Of a stretch of DNA of 64,000 nucleotides, positions 31,976 through 40,898 are shown in pieces. Source of the stretch: Gracilaria gracilis. Its lineage: Eukaryota > Rhodophyta > Florideophyceae > Gracilariales > Gracilariaceae. The notes beneath the pieces were generated by a model that saw only the letters and a list, made by a program, of their open reading frames with translations, was not told the origin of the DNA and searched no databases. Where the stretch lies: NCBI GenBank assembly GCA_030374805.1, contig JARGSG010000046.1, forward strand, positions 220,519-284,518, in the 5' to 3' direction. Made by a program: the position numbers and the translations under genes. The first letter of the stretch is position 1, and the number at the start of each line of letters is the position of its first letter.

Positions 31976-34095
31976 CGCAGAACACGTATCGAAGCAGCAA
32001 CAGTAGTGGTACTCGAGAGAGAACTATCGGAAATCAAAACCAGCACAAGACCCCTGAGCAGATCGCCGAATTGAAGGGAAGAACGCAGTGCAAGAAGTGT
32101 CGGAAGTATGGACATTGGTATCTGGATCACAACCGAGATGGTTCGCTGAAACCAGGATTCAAGGCATTAGATGCCCCGGTCAACGCAAGCAAAGAAAAGA
32201 ACAACGTTTTAACTTTTAACATGGAACATCTACGTGCAATGAATTCAACGGTAGTTGAAGATTTCGTAGGACCGCTCCTCGACAATGCAGCACCATACAG
32301 TGGTATTGGACAAGTTGAGCTCAAGCTGATTGCAAAATTCGTTTGCCCTGATTGGAATGCAAGCCTCGATGAAATACCAGAGGCGGTTGCCGACAGACCG
32401 TATTGGCAATATGGAAAGGGCGAACACAAAAGCCCGGGAAGGAAGATCCTTGGTTCAGTGATGCTGAAGGCGAAGACGGACGAAGGAAGAACTGTGCATA
32501 TTCGACACTTGGTAATCGATGGATCCTCCCAGTGGGTTGTTGGGCGAAACGTCACCAGTTATTGTGACATTCTTCGCGTCAACCAGAATGTCCTGAACCT
32601 CCCTCCCGATGAAGATGACCAGGGAAAAGGCCACATCACTTTGGTGGACAAAGATTTGCACACCTACATTCCATACGCAGTGTTCAGTTTCCACGAACCC
32701 GAACTTACAGCCGAACACGAGACTGCGTTGTTTTGCGCAACGGCTCATCTGGATGGTGATACCTCTGATAGACCATGGAAGGATCTAAAAAAGATCGTGG
32801 ATAAGGTGCACAAACATGTCTGTGGTCACTCAAACTACTCGGATATCAAAATTCTTTTGGGAAGGAATGAAGTTTGGAACGCACAAGTGGACAAGTATTT
32901 GCAGACTGCTTTGGAAGACTGTACCGCCTGCAAAGCAACAGCGACACCCAAAGCCTCCAGAAAAGTATCGCTAAGCTCAATGACGAGATCGTTCAACGAG
33001 GTCGTGTGTGTCGATCATCTGTTCTTGGATCAACATGTGGTAATGCACATCATGGATTCCGTATCGCGATACTCAGTCGGAGCGGAGGCGGAAGATACGT
33101 CCATGCGAAACGCCATATTGCTCTTCGCCGCACATTGGTTAACACCATTTTGGGAACCTGATGTGGTTGCGTACGGCCAAGCCTTTAACAATACCATATT
33201 TAACGACTATCTGAGTGAGCGGAGAATTGAAGTCAGACCCCTACCCGCCCATAGACACAACAAGAACGTTCTCGAATCCAAGCATCGCATAATCAGAGAC
33301 GTTTTCCTGCGTCTGAAGGAGGCTTCAAACGTAGAAGCCAGTGATTGGAGAAGCTCTCTTTTTGTGCAACAGGCTATCAGGATAACCAACGATCTTTATG
33401 GAAACGACGTCCTATCCGCGCACGAGTTGGCAAAAAGATATGCGAGACCAATCGAGAATGGCGGCCTGCCAAGGCTGCTGCCCCAGGAACTTGTCACTGC
33501 ACACCAAACTCTCTTGGCCAAGCGTAAGCTGACTTTAATCCTTAGGTCCAGGACGTTCGGAGAACCCCCAGTAACCGTAGGAGATTTGGTACAGATAAAC
33601 ATCAAAAAGCAACACGAGAAGAGAGGAAAATGGTCCCAGAACAAGCCCATACTTACATTTCAACGTGAAAGTGGTACTGTTACCGTTCCTGGAGCAAATG
33701 GAAAGAAGATAAATGCAGCAATCGAAGATGTTCGACCCGCAATTCATGACAACGAGCTAGCATCTGCTGTGCGAGATGCAATAGACGAACTTGACAGGAA
33801 TTTGGATGATTCTGTTCACGGATTGGAAGATAAATCGGGCGAGAGTGATGAAGTAGTTCGACATCAACTAGTACAAACGACAACCACCAACCGCGAGGAC
33901 ACCGAAGATGACATGGGTCAAACGGGACCCATCATGCCGAAGGTTGGAGACTATATTGAAGTTTATTGGCCCATGGACAAAACGTTCTATGCAGGGACAG
34001 TCCATAAGTATGACGAAGACGCTGATAAGCATCATGTACATTACACCGATGGCGACAAAGAGAAGTTAAATCTGCGAGATGAAGTATGGAATTAA
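31976..34095 (+). pseudogene. Inner copia-like pol, first part: zinc knuckle, protease-like, integrase-like
   Basis: This continues the gag frame broken at 19987. Just after the junction comes a knuckle-like CKKCRKYGHWYLDH (final Cys replaced by His), then a protease-like stretch with LDNAAPYSGI in place of the D(T/S)GA motif. An integrase-like core has VDHLFLDQHVVMHIMDSVSRY and ESKHRIIRD (Asp368 and Glu455 numbered from 31912). At the position of the second catalytic Asp the sequence reads VVAYGQAF, with no Asp at the normal D35E spacing. A Tudor/chromo-like end (YIEVYWPMDKTFYAGTV..DGDKEKLNL) closes the ORF. It stops at 34095 while RT is in the +1 frame. Confidence 0.8.
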
Positions 34096-35833
34096 CGTCA
34101 CCACGACAGCCACCGCGGACACCATCGACAACTCCACAGCACCTGAGCGAGTTCAGGATACGATTGAAGCAGCAGAGGTGCAGTTGTCACCTGGACAAGA
34201 ACTCCGGAGCTCGGAGAAGGAACAAATCGGTGAGTACTTTCAGGCTTTCGGTTCAAATGAGTTCATGTTGCACCAAGCCCAAGGACTCCCCCCGTATGCA
34301 ACCCAGAACGCGTATGAGAAGGAAGCGCTGTCATTTAAGAAGGTCGTGAGAGAGGTACCAGTTTCCAAAGTACCCAAAACTGCCAGCGTAGTCACCAGCC
34401 ATGTGCTGTACAAGGTGAAACGTTGTGATGACAACTCATTGACCCTGAAGGCCCGGATTGCAGTCCATGGTAACAAAGACCAACGCAAAGACAGTTTGAA
34501 GACCGATTCTGCAACATGCCCTCCCGTTGGAATCAGAATTTTGCTTCCGTTGGCGGCAGTCAATCAATGGACAGTGGCAAAAATTGATTTCAAGAGTGCT
34601 TTTCTGCTAACGGAAGCCTTACGAGATGTGTATGAAATACCGCCGCGTGAATGCAATACGCGTAATCAACACTACTGGCTCCTTCTTTCAGCCGCGTTTG
34701 GCCTTGTTAATGCCGGAGAAAAGTGGCAGCAGTTAAGTGATGATGTTTTAAGAAGAATCGGATACCAACAGCTCGTTTATGTGCCGCAATTGTTCTACCA
34801 GAAGAATGATAGCCAGATGAGCAGCGCCGCAGTCAAGGTTGTTGACGATATTCTCTTCGCCGGACCTTGCGAGAAATTGGCCTCGGTCATCGACAAGATA
34901 CAGGAAGACTACCAACTTGGTACTATTGTGTATGGACCAGGCCAAATCAACTTTTACGGATTAATGATCACTCAGTATGAAGACATGACCATTCGTATCG
35001 ATGGAGATGAGAAAATGCAGGGATACAAAGCTTACACAATCAGTCGAACGCGGCGAAAGGAGCAAGACAGTCAACTTAGCAGTATCGAATCATCTGCCTT
35101 TCGATCGCTCAACAGTTGCCTAGGATGGCTTGGAGTCGCTGCATCGCCATTTTGCGCCTTCGTGGCAAGCTACTTGCAACAAAAGGGTCCATCACCGACT
35201 GTGAAGGACTTGGTTACACAAATCAACCTTTTGAGAGCGTTGAAGAGAAAAGGGACCTCAGTGATGTTCAACAGACCTTGCGATGTCCAGAAATGTGAAG
35301 TTTCTGTTGTGATGTTCTCGGATGCCAGCCGATCAGAAGACTATGGAAAACTTGGCTATGTTGCTGGACTTCTGTTTGGGAAGCTATCGCAGGATTCTAT
35401 CATTCATATCATTGGATGGAGTTCACACAAATCTCGTAGACCGGTTAAGTCAATTGGTTCTGCCGAAACTTTGGCAGCAGGTGAAGCCATCGATGAAGGA
35501 AAGGTTCTTGCTAAGGCCTTTCAGATTTTACTTGGCATACCTGTACCTCTTTGGGTTGTAGTGGACTCGAAAGACTTGTATGGAACTCTATCGACTTGCA
35601 GGAACGCCACCGATCGATCGATTAGGGGAGATGTAAGTGTCATCAGATATGAGTATGAGACCAATAACGTCGACCGAATGATATGGTTTCCTGGAAAATT
35701 GAACTACGCAGACCCGTTGACAAAGACAGACAGTCCTTTGACACAACCGTTGGAATTGATGTTGTACGACGGAAAAATATCTCTAGATTTTAGAGGAGCA
35801 CTCTCAAACAGTTCTAACAAGTCAACTGGTTAG
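34079..35833 (+). CDS. Inner copia-like pol, second part: reverse transcriptase and RNase H
   Basis: The 584-codon ORF overlaps the previous one by 17 bases in the +1 frame. The copia RT appears as LKARIAVHGNKDQR, KIDFKSAFLL, LLSAAFGLVNAGEKW and VKVVDDILFAG (VVDD instead of the common YVDD). RNase H has VMFSDASRS, GSAETLAAGEAIDE, VVDSKDLYGTLS and IWFPGKLNYADPLTK. No internal stop is seen. Expression could need +1 frameshifting, reinitiation at ATG 34079, or the overlap may reflect one lost base. Its sequence is far from the outer copia at 15811, so it is a different lineage. Confidence 0.85.
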   Translation: MKYGINVTTTATADTIDNSTAPERVQDTIEAAEVQLSPGQELRSSEKEQIGEYFQAFGSNEFMLHQAQGLPPYATQNAYEKEALSFKKVVREVPVSKVPKTASVVTSHVLYKVKRCDDNSLTLKARIAVHGNKDQRKDSLKTDSATCPPVGIRILLPLAAVNQWTVAKIDFKSAFLLTEALRDVYEIPPRECNTRNQHYWLLLSAAFGLVNAGEKWQQLSDDVLRRIGYQQLVYVPQLFYQKNDSQMSSAAVKVVDDILFAGPCEKLASVIDKIQEDYQLGTIVYGPGQINFYGLMITQYEDMTIRIDGDEKMQGYKAYTISRTRRKEQDSQLSSIESSAFRSLNSCLGWLGVAASPFCAFVASYLQQKGPSPTVKDLVTQINLLRALKRKGTSVMFNRPCDVQKCEVSVVMFSDASRSEDYGKLGYVAGLLFGKLSQDSIIHIIGWSSHKSRRPVKSIGSAETLAAGEAIDEGKVLAKAFQILLGIPVPLWVVVDSKDLYGTLSTCRNATDRSIRGDVSVIRYEYETNNVDRMIWFPGKLNYADPLTKTDSPLTQPLELMLYDGKISLDFRGALSNSSNKSTG

Positions 35834-35854
35834 AATGTTTTTGGGAAAGGATTA

Positions 35855-36238
35855 GAATGGAATGCAAGCATTGATTGTGCATTTGTAGTGCATTTGCATT
35901 TGCAATGCAAAGCGAAATATTTGCATTAATGTTTGCACGATGCATAAGTCTAGTGCAATGGTCTAGGAGAGTTGCATTGGATACTTGCGCTTTGCAGAAT
36001 AATATCAGACGTACTAGGAGAGACGGAGAGGCATTACGTAGAAACGATTACGTGTGCGTTGCACGACTACTTGCATTACGCCAGAGCGTGCGCAAAGGGT
36101 ATTTAAGGAGACAACTCAGTACAGTTCTCTTGCATTCCTACTCAAGCAGACAGACAAGACCCCCGGTACTCACAGCCCGGAAGCAACGAACAATAAACTC
36201 TGTTTGAACCAATCCAACCTGTTGTACCCGACTCTACA
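35855..36238 (+). repeat. LTR-like region at 3' side of the inner copia-like element
   Basis: After a purine-rich tract (about 35840-35858), the sequence has LTR hallmarks: a TATA-like GGTATTTAAGG near 36097, AATAAA near 36191 and a TCTACA end at 36238. The first half is packed with GCATT/TTGCAT motifs (about ten in 230 bases). It is followed by TTGTTATGGGCCC as at the 5' side, but no matching LTR lies upstream of 19294; only TCTACA remains there. The left border is approximate. Confidence 0.55.
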
Positions 36239-36263
36239 TTGTTATGGGCCCATAACCATAAAA

Positions 36264-36363
36264 ACAGCTGAGCAACTCCGGCGCTCTCTGCGCTGCTTTC
36301 CTGCACGTGTCACTCATCTTTTATACTCCTCCTCTTTCCTTGAGAACGGCGACCCATCTCTAG
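36264..36363 (-). repeat. Right inverted repeat, inner part
   Basis: On the minus strand this matches 19190-19289 (AGATGGGTCGCC.., GGAGGAGTATAAAA.., GCCGGAGTTGCTCAGCTGT). It ends at CTAG (36360-36363), where the piggyBac-like element begins. The sequence continues without loss at 40256/40260, so the two parts were one repeat before that insertion. Confidence 0.8.
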
Positions 36364-36380
36364 TGTCTATCGGACCAACG

Positions 36381-36422
36381 CGTTGACCTCATATGAGGTC
36401 AAAATGACCTCATATGAGGTCA
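36381..36422. repeat. Subterminal palindrome cluster (seven copies in the piggyBac pair)
   Basis: TGACCTCATATGAGGTCA, an 18-bp perfect palindrome, occurs twice here, twice near 37315-37353, twice near 40110-40145 and once near 40224-40241. Its position just inside each transposon end suggests a transposase-binding site. This is inferred from position. Confidence 0.7.
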
Positions 36423-36864
36423 GCACAGATAGTGAGAGAAATGTAAAAAATTGGATAAAGCTTTGTACATAATTCAGCGATTCATTAGAAAACAACTACA
36501 ATTATGCAATCAAACTAGTTTCATTACCCCAAATAACCATTTGAAGCGGAGCAATTCCAGGCAATAAGTGCTTTAGTAGTCATCTGCTTGCATGTAGAAT
36601 TACTATTTAGGTTTAAACGTCCAAAAATTCTACATATAACTTAAAACTGCTTATAATGCTTAAAAAGTACTTAATGTTTTTGTTGCTATAGTTCTTGACG
36701 ATCAGCTAGTATTGAGATAACGCACTTTTTAATATTATATGAGCCAAACGTAGGTGTGCAAGAGATATATAAGCATTCTGACTGCTTTTAAACACATTTA
36801 ACATACAGGCCTACGCAGAGAACATTCAATCTTTATAGTACATTGAGTATCATGAAGTCGTAAA

Positions 36865-37149
36865 GTGGTACCATTCTCAGGTTTGTTTTTGTTTCCGTTT
36901 GCATCATTGCACCCAAAAGAGCCTCATAAACAGTTTTGTAACGTGGTAGTTTCACAACTCTGCGAAAATGATGTCCATAGCTTTCAAGATAGAATTTCCA
37001 TTAAATTTGAGAAGTCCGGCATTTCAAAGTTGTGGAAAAACTATTGTAAATTATACCAGGCGGTTAACACATTTTATTCTGAGAGCAATTTGAAACAGGT
37101 TGAATATAAGTTGTCGAAGATTTCTGGTTTACTTTATGAAGAAGGATAA
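36865..37149 (+). other. Unknown short ORF in the outer piggyBac copy
   Basis: This 94-codon frame lies in AT-rich sequence between the outer left end and the inner element. It has a hydrophobic start and a lysine-rich remainder and resembles no family I know. It could be chance or a decayed fragment of a captured gene. Confidence 0.25.
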
Positions 37150-37478
37150 AAAAACTTCTTTTCGTTAAAGAAGTTAAAATTTGATTAAATTTTCGAATGT
37201 AGCGAATATATCTTTTCCCCAATTACTACTCAGCGTCGTTCTTTGTACTAGATGTTCTACTCCGCCATGAATGTGATGCCGAATGCGGTTCTAATGTCTA
37301 TCGGACCAACGCGTTGACCTCATATGAGGTCAAAATGACCTCATATGAGGTCAGCCCGTTGAGAGAGTAAAATAAACCAAAAAATTACATTCCGGACCTA
37401 TAATGCGGACTTTTCAAATTTCAAAATTTGAAAAGTCCTTGAACAGTCGTTTAAGTAGTAGTCTGTAGGGCAAAACGG

Positions 37479-37553
37479 CCAGTAATCACAGCTCAGTGGA
37501 TAAGATATCCTATGTGAGCAAATTAAACGTGAGTTCAAACCTCGCTGAGTTTA
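37479..37553 (+). other. tRNA-like sequence
   Basis: CAGCTCAGTGGATAAGA (A-box-like, about 37489-37505) and GAGTTCAAACCTCGC (B-box-like, 37531-37545) stand at tRNA spacing. The acceptor arms do not pair convincingly, so I read it as a pseudo-tRNA or tRNA-derived repeat, lying inside the inner piggyBac-like element. Confidence 0.35.
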
Positions 37554-37846
37554 TTAAAACTCGAAAACTCCTTATGAAGCTCGACTAATTCTAGTAATAT
37601 GTTTACACTAAGAACGTTTTCAACACCCACTTGAACAACAGACAGAACAAGGTGACATCTGTTAAAGGGGCAGTTTCGTCAGAGTGTAAACATTATCTAG
37701 CATGTTCAATAACGCGGATTGAATTAGTAGGGGGCTTAAGGCAAATGAACACTTGTTGATAATGTGATTCTTTATGTGTTTTTATTCAATATCAGCGCTT
37801 GTTTACTTCTATGTTGACGTTGTTGTTGACAACAGATGTGCTTCAA

Positions 37847-39526
37847 TTACTTTTTAACACCGTGACGTAACTCAATGTGGTTCTTAAAGCAGTCCCTTCC
37901 TGTACCAGTGTGACATAAATACACTTCAGATTTCAAAGATATAAAGCATTCAGAACATAAAAACTTAGACTTCATATTCCCTTTGCACACTTTGCATCGT
38001 CCTTGATATGAAGACTTCGTAATCATTCCATCCTTAGTTTTTCTCTTGCGATTAGTCTGCATAAGATGCACACCAGTTCCTGCAGGTTTCGGAATATCAT
38101 CTTCTATTTCCATGTGTTCTTCATCTCGAGTCATCAAAGCGGTCCGGTCCCACGTATTAGTGATAAGATCGTCAGCCAGCTTTGAATAGAAGTTATATGG
38201 AGATAATAACTTTCGCATACCATTACCAGCTTTGTAAAGCATCCACGCATCAACCATACAAATGGATAATAAAGATGAATTCACACGGAACGACCAATCC
38301 TTGACCTCGATTTTCTTCTCCAGTTTTAATTCATCTTGGCGGCACCTGTTGTGTCTGTCAATCATTGAACACGTTTTATAGTATTCCTCACAAACCTCTG
38401 GTATCGGTACTTCAAGTTCAACTTTCCTCGAAACATTTCCTTGTCGTCTCCATCTTTGTCGCATTATTGGGTTGCCAGGGTTCACCGTGTTGCATGTTGA
38501 TATAAAATACCTTCGTTCCCTATCGACCCACATTACCGCCATTAGATCAGTATTCAAACCGTTCCCCTTCGAAACCATTGAAACAAAATCTCCACGATTC
38601 TCTAAGGTCTTCTCTGATAAATGCTTCATAGGAAATTGACGTGTTGCATTCTTGATAACCCCAGTAAAGCGCAGTCCTTTTTCCAAAAGAGCATTAGCTG
38701 TTTTCACAGATGCAAAAAAAGAATCTGCACAGACATGGCGTCCAGAGCCAAACCATGGCTGGACTAATCGAAGTAAAATCGCAGTTCCATGAGTATGTTC
38801 TGTATCAAAATCCTGATCAGGGGCTTCAGATCCCATATTGAGCTCAATATCTAGCATGATACCACTTCTTCCGCAGCAAACGGTTTTCATTTCCAACCCG
38901 ATTTCTGGTTTTTGATCCAGCGCGGTATAATGGTGGAGCCCCACATCAATCCAGTCTCCCCCAAGCCCATACCAGCGTGACATACTCTCATCAACGCATA
39001 AAGCATGTGAAGGTGTCACGAAAGAACGGCTGTGATCATTGATGGCTTTCACGAAATCAGTGACTAAATTCCAGCGAGCCGTGCCATAATCCTCTTGAGC
39101 AGCGTTACCACTGAAACAAATACAACGCCTTAGAGTTTCAAACCTATTTCGTGACATTGCTTCACCAATCACAGGCTGATACATAAACCTGGATGCTGGT
39201 TTTGAACCCCCAAGATCTCTTCTATTGGAAAACTCCAGCCTGCTTATTAAAACCATCACGCCAAAGAACCTTAAAAGCTCTCCACCACTCGTCGAAGAGG
39301 CGCCATCATTTTCCAAGTTCTTGTTCGTCTTCTCCACAATAGTCTTCAGATGTCCGATGGGAAACATCCATAAAAAATAGTCAATGAATGTCATCGTACT
39401 TGGGCAATGACGTGGTGAGATAAAATCTCCGACTGGGCCAATAACCTTCCACGGCTGCAATTGCATGCATCCATTGATAGGGCTACAAATTGCCTCCGTG
39501 TTCCACGCACGAGCATCCACAGTCAC
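37847..39526 (-). CDS. PiggyBac-like transposase (DDE_Tnp_1_7)
   Basis: The 559-codon ORF shows the family pattern: FFGVMVLISRLEF.., then three catalytic-type Asp in VDESMSRW (179), CADSFFASV (268) and SMIDRHNRC (390). The C-terminus has a Cys/His-rich zinc-binding tail (CKVCKG..FLCSECF..CHTG..DCFKNH, about 515-555), as usual in this family. The displayed start is a GTG (39526); upstream the same frame continues through two stops to another ORF (39584-39937) that probably encoded the N-terminus. The transposase cuts and pastes the element whose ends are at 37295 and 40160. Confidence 0.88.
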   Translation of the reverse strand: MTVDARAWNTEAICSPINGCMQLQPWKVIGPVGDFISPRHCPSTMTFIDYFLWMFPIGHLKTIVEKTNKNLENDGASSTSGGELLRFFGVMVLISRLEFSNRRDLGGSKPASRFMYQPVIGEAMSRNRFETLRRCICFSGNAAQEDYGTARWNLVTDFVKAINDHSRSFVTPSHALCVDESMSRWYGLGGDWIDVGLHHYTALDQKPEIGLEMKTVCCGRSGIMLDIELNMGSEAPDQDFDTEHTHGTAILLRLVQPWFGSGRHVCADSFFASVKTANALLEKGLRFTGVIKNATRQFPMKHLSEKTLENRGDFVSMVSKGNGLNTDLMAVMWVDRERRYFISTCNTVNPGNPIMRQRWRRQGNVSRKVELEVPIPEVCEEYYKTCSMIDRHNRCRQDELKLEKKIEVKDWSFRVNSSLLSICMVDAWMLYKAGNGMRKLLSPYNFYSKLADDLITNTWDRTALMTRDEEHMEIEDDIPKPAGTGVHLMQTNRKRKTKDGMITKSSYQGRCKVCKGNMKSKFLCSECFISLKSEVYLCHTGTGRDCFKNHIELRHGVKK

Positions 39527-39583
39527 TGACTGGTCGGAAGGGGGTGCTTGTTAAACGGGATCCGCCTCCTGCAAATTTTGCAC

Positions 39584-39937
39584 TTATTCTCCTTCATTCG
39601 GCTGATTGTCAACATTTTGGGCCGGTAACGGTGGTACAATTGCTGTGTCAACATTATCAGTTTGTGGACTGTTAAGGAGACCATCACCAACCTTTACACT
39701 GCAAAAAGGAAGAGTACACTCTTTTTGGCGGTTTGGGAGGTCAAACCGAATAGTAAGAAATGTACAGTTTCGGCCGTTGACGAGTCGAATGTCAACTTTT
39801 TTCACTGTTCCAGAAACATTTTTCGTCTGCCAAAGAGATCCAAAGTAGCATTTGCTTTCCGACTCACAAACTAGAAAGCGGGCACCACTGTGGACTTTGT
39901 TACCAACGGTACGACGAGGGTCTGTTGACGGAGCCAT
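39584..39937 (-). pseudogene. Likely N-terminal domain of the piggyBac-like transposase
   Basis: The 117-codon ORF (MAPSTDPRRTVGNKV.., then CYFGSLWQTKNVSGTVKKVDIRLVNGR..) is in the same frame as the transposase and ends 58 bases before it. Two TAA stops lie in the gap (39584-39586 and about 39554). A small globular N-terminal domain before the catalytic part is plausible. I found no good intron to remove both stops, so the transposase may now lack this part. Confidence 0.5.
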
Positions 39938-40255
39938 TGTGTACAGATTGTGTTGATGTTTAAGAAAAAATGCTCGAGCTTGGTTGCTGTGTACATGTCA
40001 TGGGCGACTTTGGTTAACGCCATCAAAGGGAGGACGACGGAGGTGAGGAAAAAGTGTTTTTTTTTAAAAAGTAAAAACTTTTACTTAAAATTTACGTGAG
40101 TAAAAACTGACCTCATATGAGGTCATTTGACCTCATATGAGGTCAGTTGTCAAATAGACACTAGAGAGGTGCTTTAGAGACTCTGGACTGGTTTACATCT
40201 ATTTTTATAAAGTGTTATATTCTGACCTCATATGAGGTCAGTTGTCAAATAGACA

Positions 40256-40453
40256 CTAGCTTCCCGAAACAGCTTGGGCGGAGTATCTCTTACAGTGCAT
40301 CGCGCTTACAGCGGTAGCGTACAGGTGTATTTTCAAGAACCAGGCGGGACTTGAACCCACAACCCCTGTATCTGGGCCCATAACCATAAAAACAGCTGAG
40401 CAACTCCGGCGCTCTCTGCGCTGGATTCCTGCACGTGTCACTCATGTTTTATA
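40256..40453 (-). repeat. Right inverted repeat, outer part
   Basis: On the minus strand this matches 18997-19193, including the A-box-like and B-box-like motifs (GGGTTCAAGTCCCGCC) and the TTATGGGCCCAGATACAGGG segment. It starts, on the plus strand, with the second CTAG copy of the piggyBac duplication and ends at TTTTATA next to the ATGGC duplication of the whole unit. Confidence 0.8.
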
Positions 40454-40872
40454 ATGGCAGCTCTAAGTGCAAGCGAGTAGCTCGGTCGGTCATGGCAGCG
40501 AAGGTACACGCTTTAGTGTACGGGTTTGACCAAGCTTATGTTGCTAAGACAATGCTGGAAGAAATATTAGGAGAGGAAGTGCCACTGGATGCATACGTGG
40601 ATTCACGAACGGTGTTTAATGTAGTCGCGAAGTATGGATCTACTCTCGAGAAAAGGCTGCAGATTGATGTGTCTGCGCTTAAGGAAAGCCACAGTCGCGG
40701 CGAGTTAAGGTATCTAGCATGGATACCGGGAGACCAGAATGTTAGCGATGGATTGACTAAGGGACTAGTTGGAAACAGTCATCCGCTCTGGAAACTCATG
40801 ACTACGAATCGGATTTTGTTGCGACCCACTGGCTGGGTGGAAGGTACTCGTATTGATGTGAACACCGCGTGA
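40454..40872 (+). pseudogene. C-terminal RNase H part of the copia pol
   Basis: The sequence SSKCKRVARSVMAAKVHALVYGFDQAY followed by VDSRTVFNVV and LAWIPGDQNVSDGLTKGL is the second half of a copia RNase H. It continues exactly where 18977 breaks off: TAT GG (18973-18977) plus C (40458) restores His-Tyr-Gly-Ser in frame. It lies directly before the polypurine tract and 3' LTR of the same element. There are no stops within it. Confidence 0.9.
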
Positions 40873-40898
40873 TTTCTTCGAAAAGAAAAATCTTGGAG

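Larger units (their letters stand above)
37295..40160 (-). mobile_element. Inner piggyBac-like element with transposase
   Basis: A second pair of ends, TGTCTATCGGACCAACGCG at 37295 and GTTGTCAAATAGACA ending at 40160, lies inside the outer element. Flanks are CTAA (37291-37294) and CTAG (40161-40164), one mismatch. The first 60 bases are the same as those of the outer element, including two palindromes, so a related element jumped into its own kind. It carries the transposase on the minus strand. Confidence 0.65.
36364..40255 (-). mobile_element. Outer piggyBac-like element flanked by CTAG
   Basis: Ends are TGTCTATCGG (36364) and AAATAGACA (40255), giving a 7-bp terminal inverted repeat TGTCTAT. 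The flanks CTAG at 36360-36363 and 40256-40259 form a perfect 4-bp duplication inside the right inverted repeat of the larger unit. Each end has subterminal copies of the perfect palindrome TGACCTCATATGAGGTCA. Without the inner element, this outer copy is about 1 kb and would lack a transposase, so it is probably non-autonomous. PiggyBac elements normally use TTAA, so CTAG is unusual. Confidence 0.7.
18979..40453 (+). mobile_element. Unit bounded by ~293-bp inverted repeats, carrying a second copia-like element
   Basis: This block sits in the RNase H of the outer copia with a 4-5 bp duplication (ATGGC at 18974-18978 and 40454-40458). Its left end holds a 293-bp sequence (18997-19289) that returns as an inverted copy at the right end, split by the piggyBac insertion into 36264-36363 and 40260-40453. 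Between the inverted repeats is a copia-like gag-pol (19300-35833) with a single LTR-like region at its 3' side only. Subtracting the gypsy and piggyBac insertions leaves about 5.6 kb. The inverted repeats are over 90 percent identical by eye, clearly less alike than the host LTRs. Inverted ends are abnormal for a copia element, so this could be a composite, a rearranged copia, or a DNA element that captured one. Confidence 0.65.
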
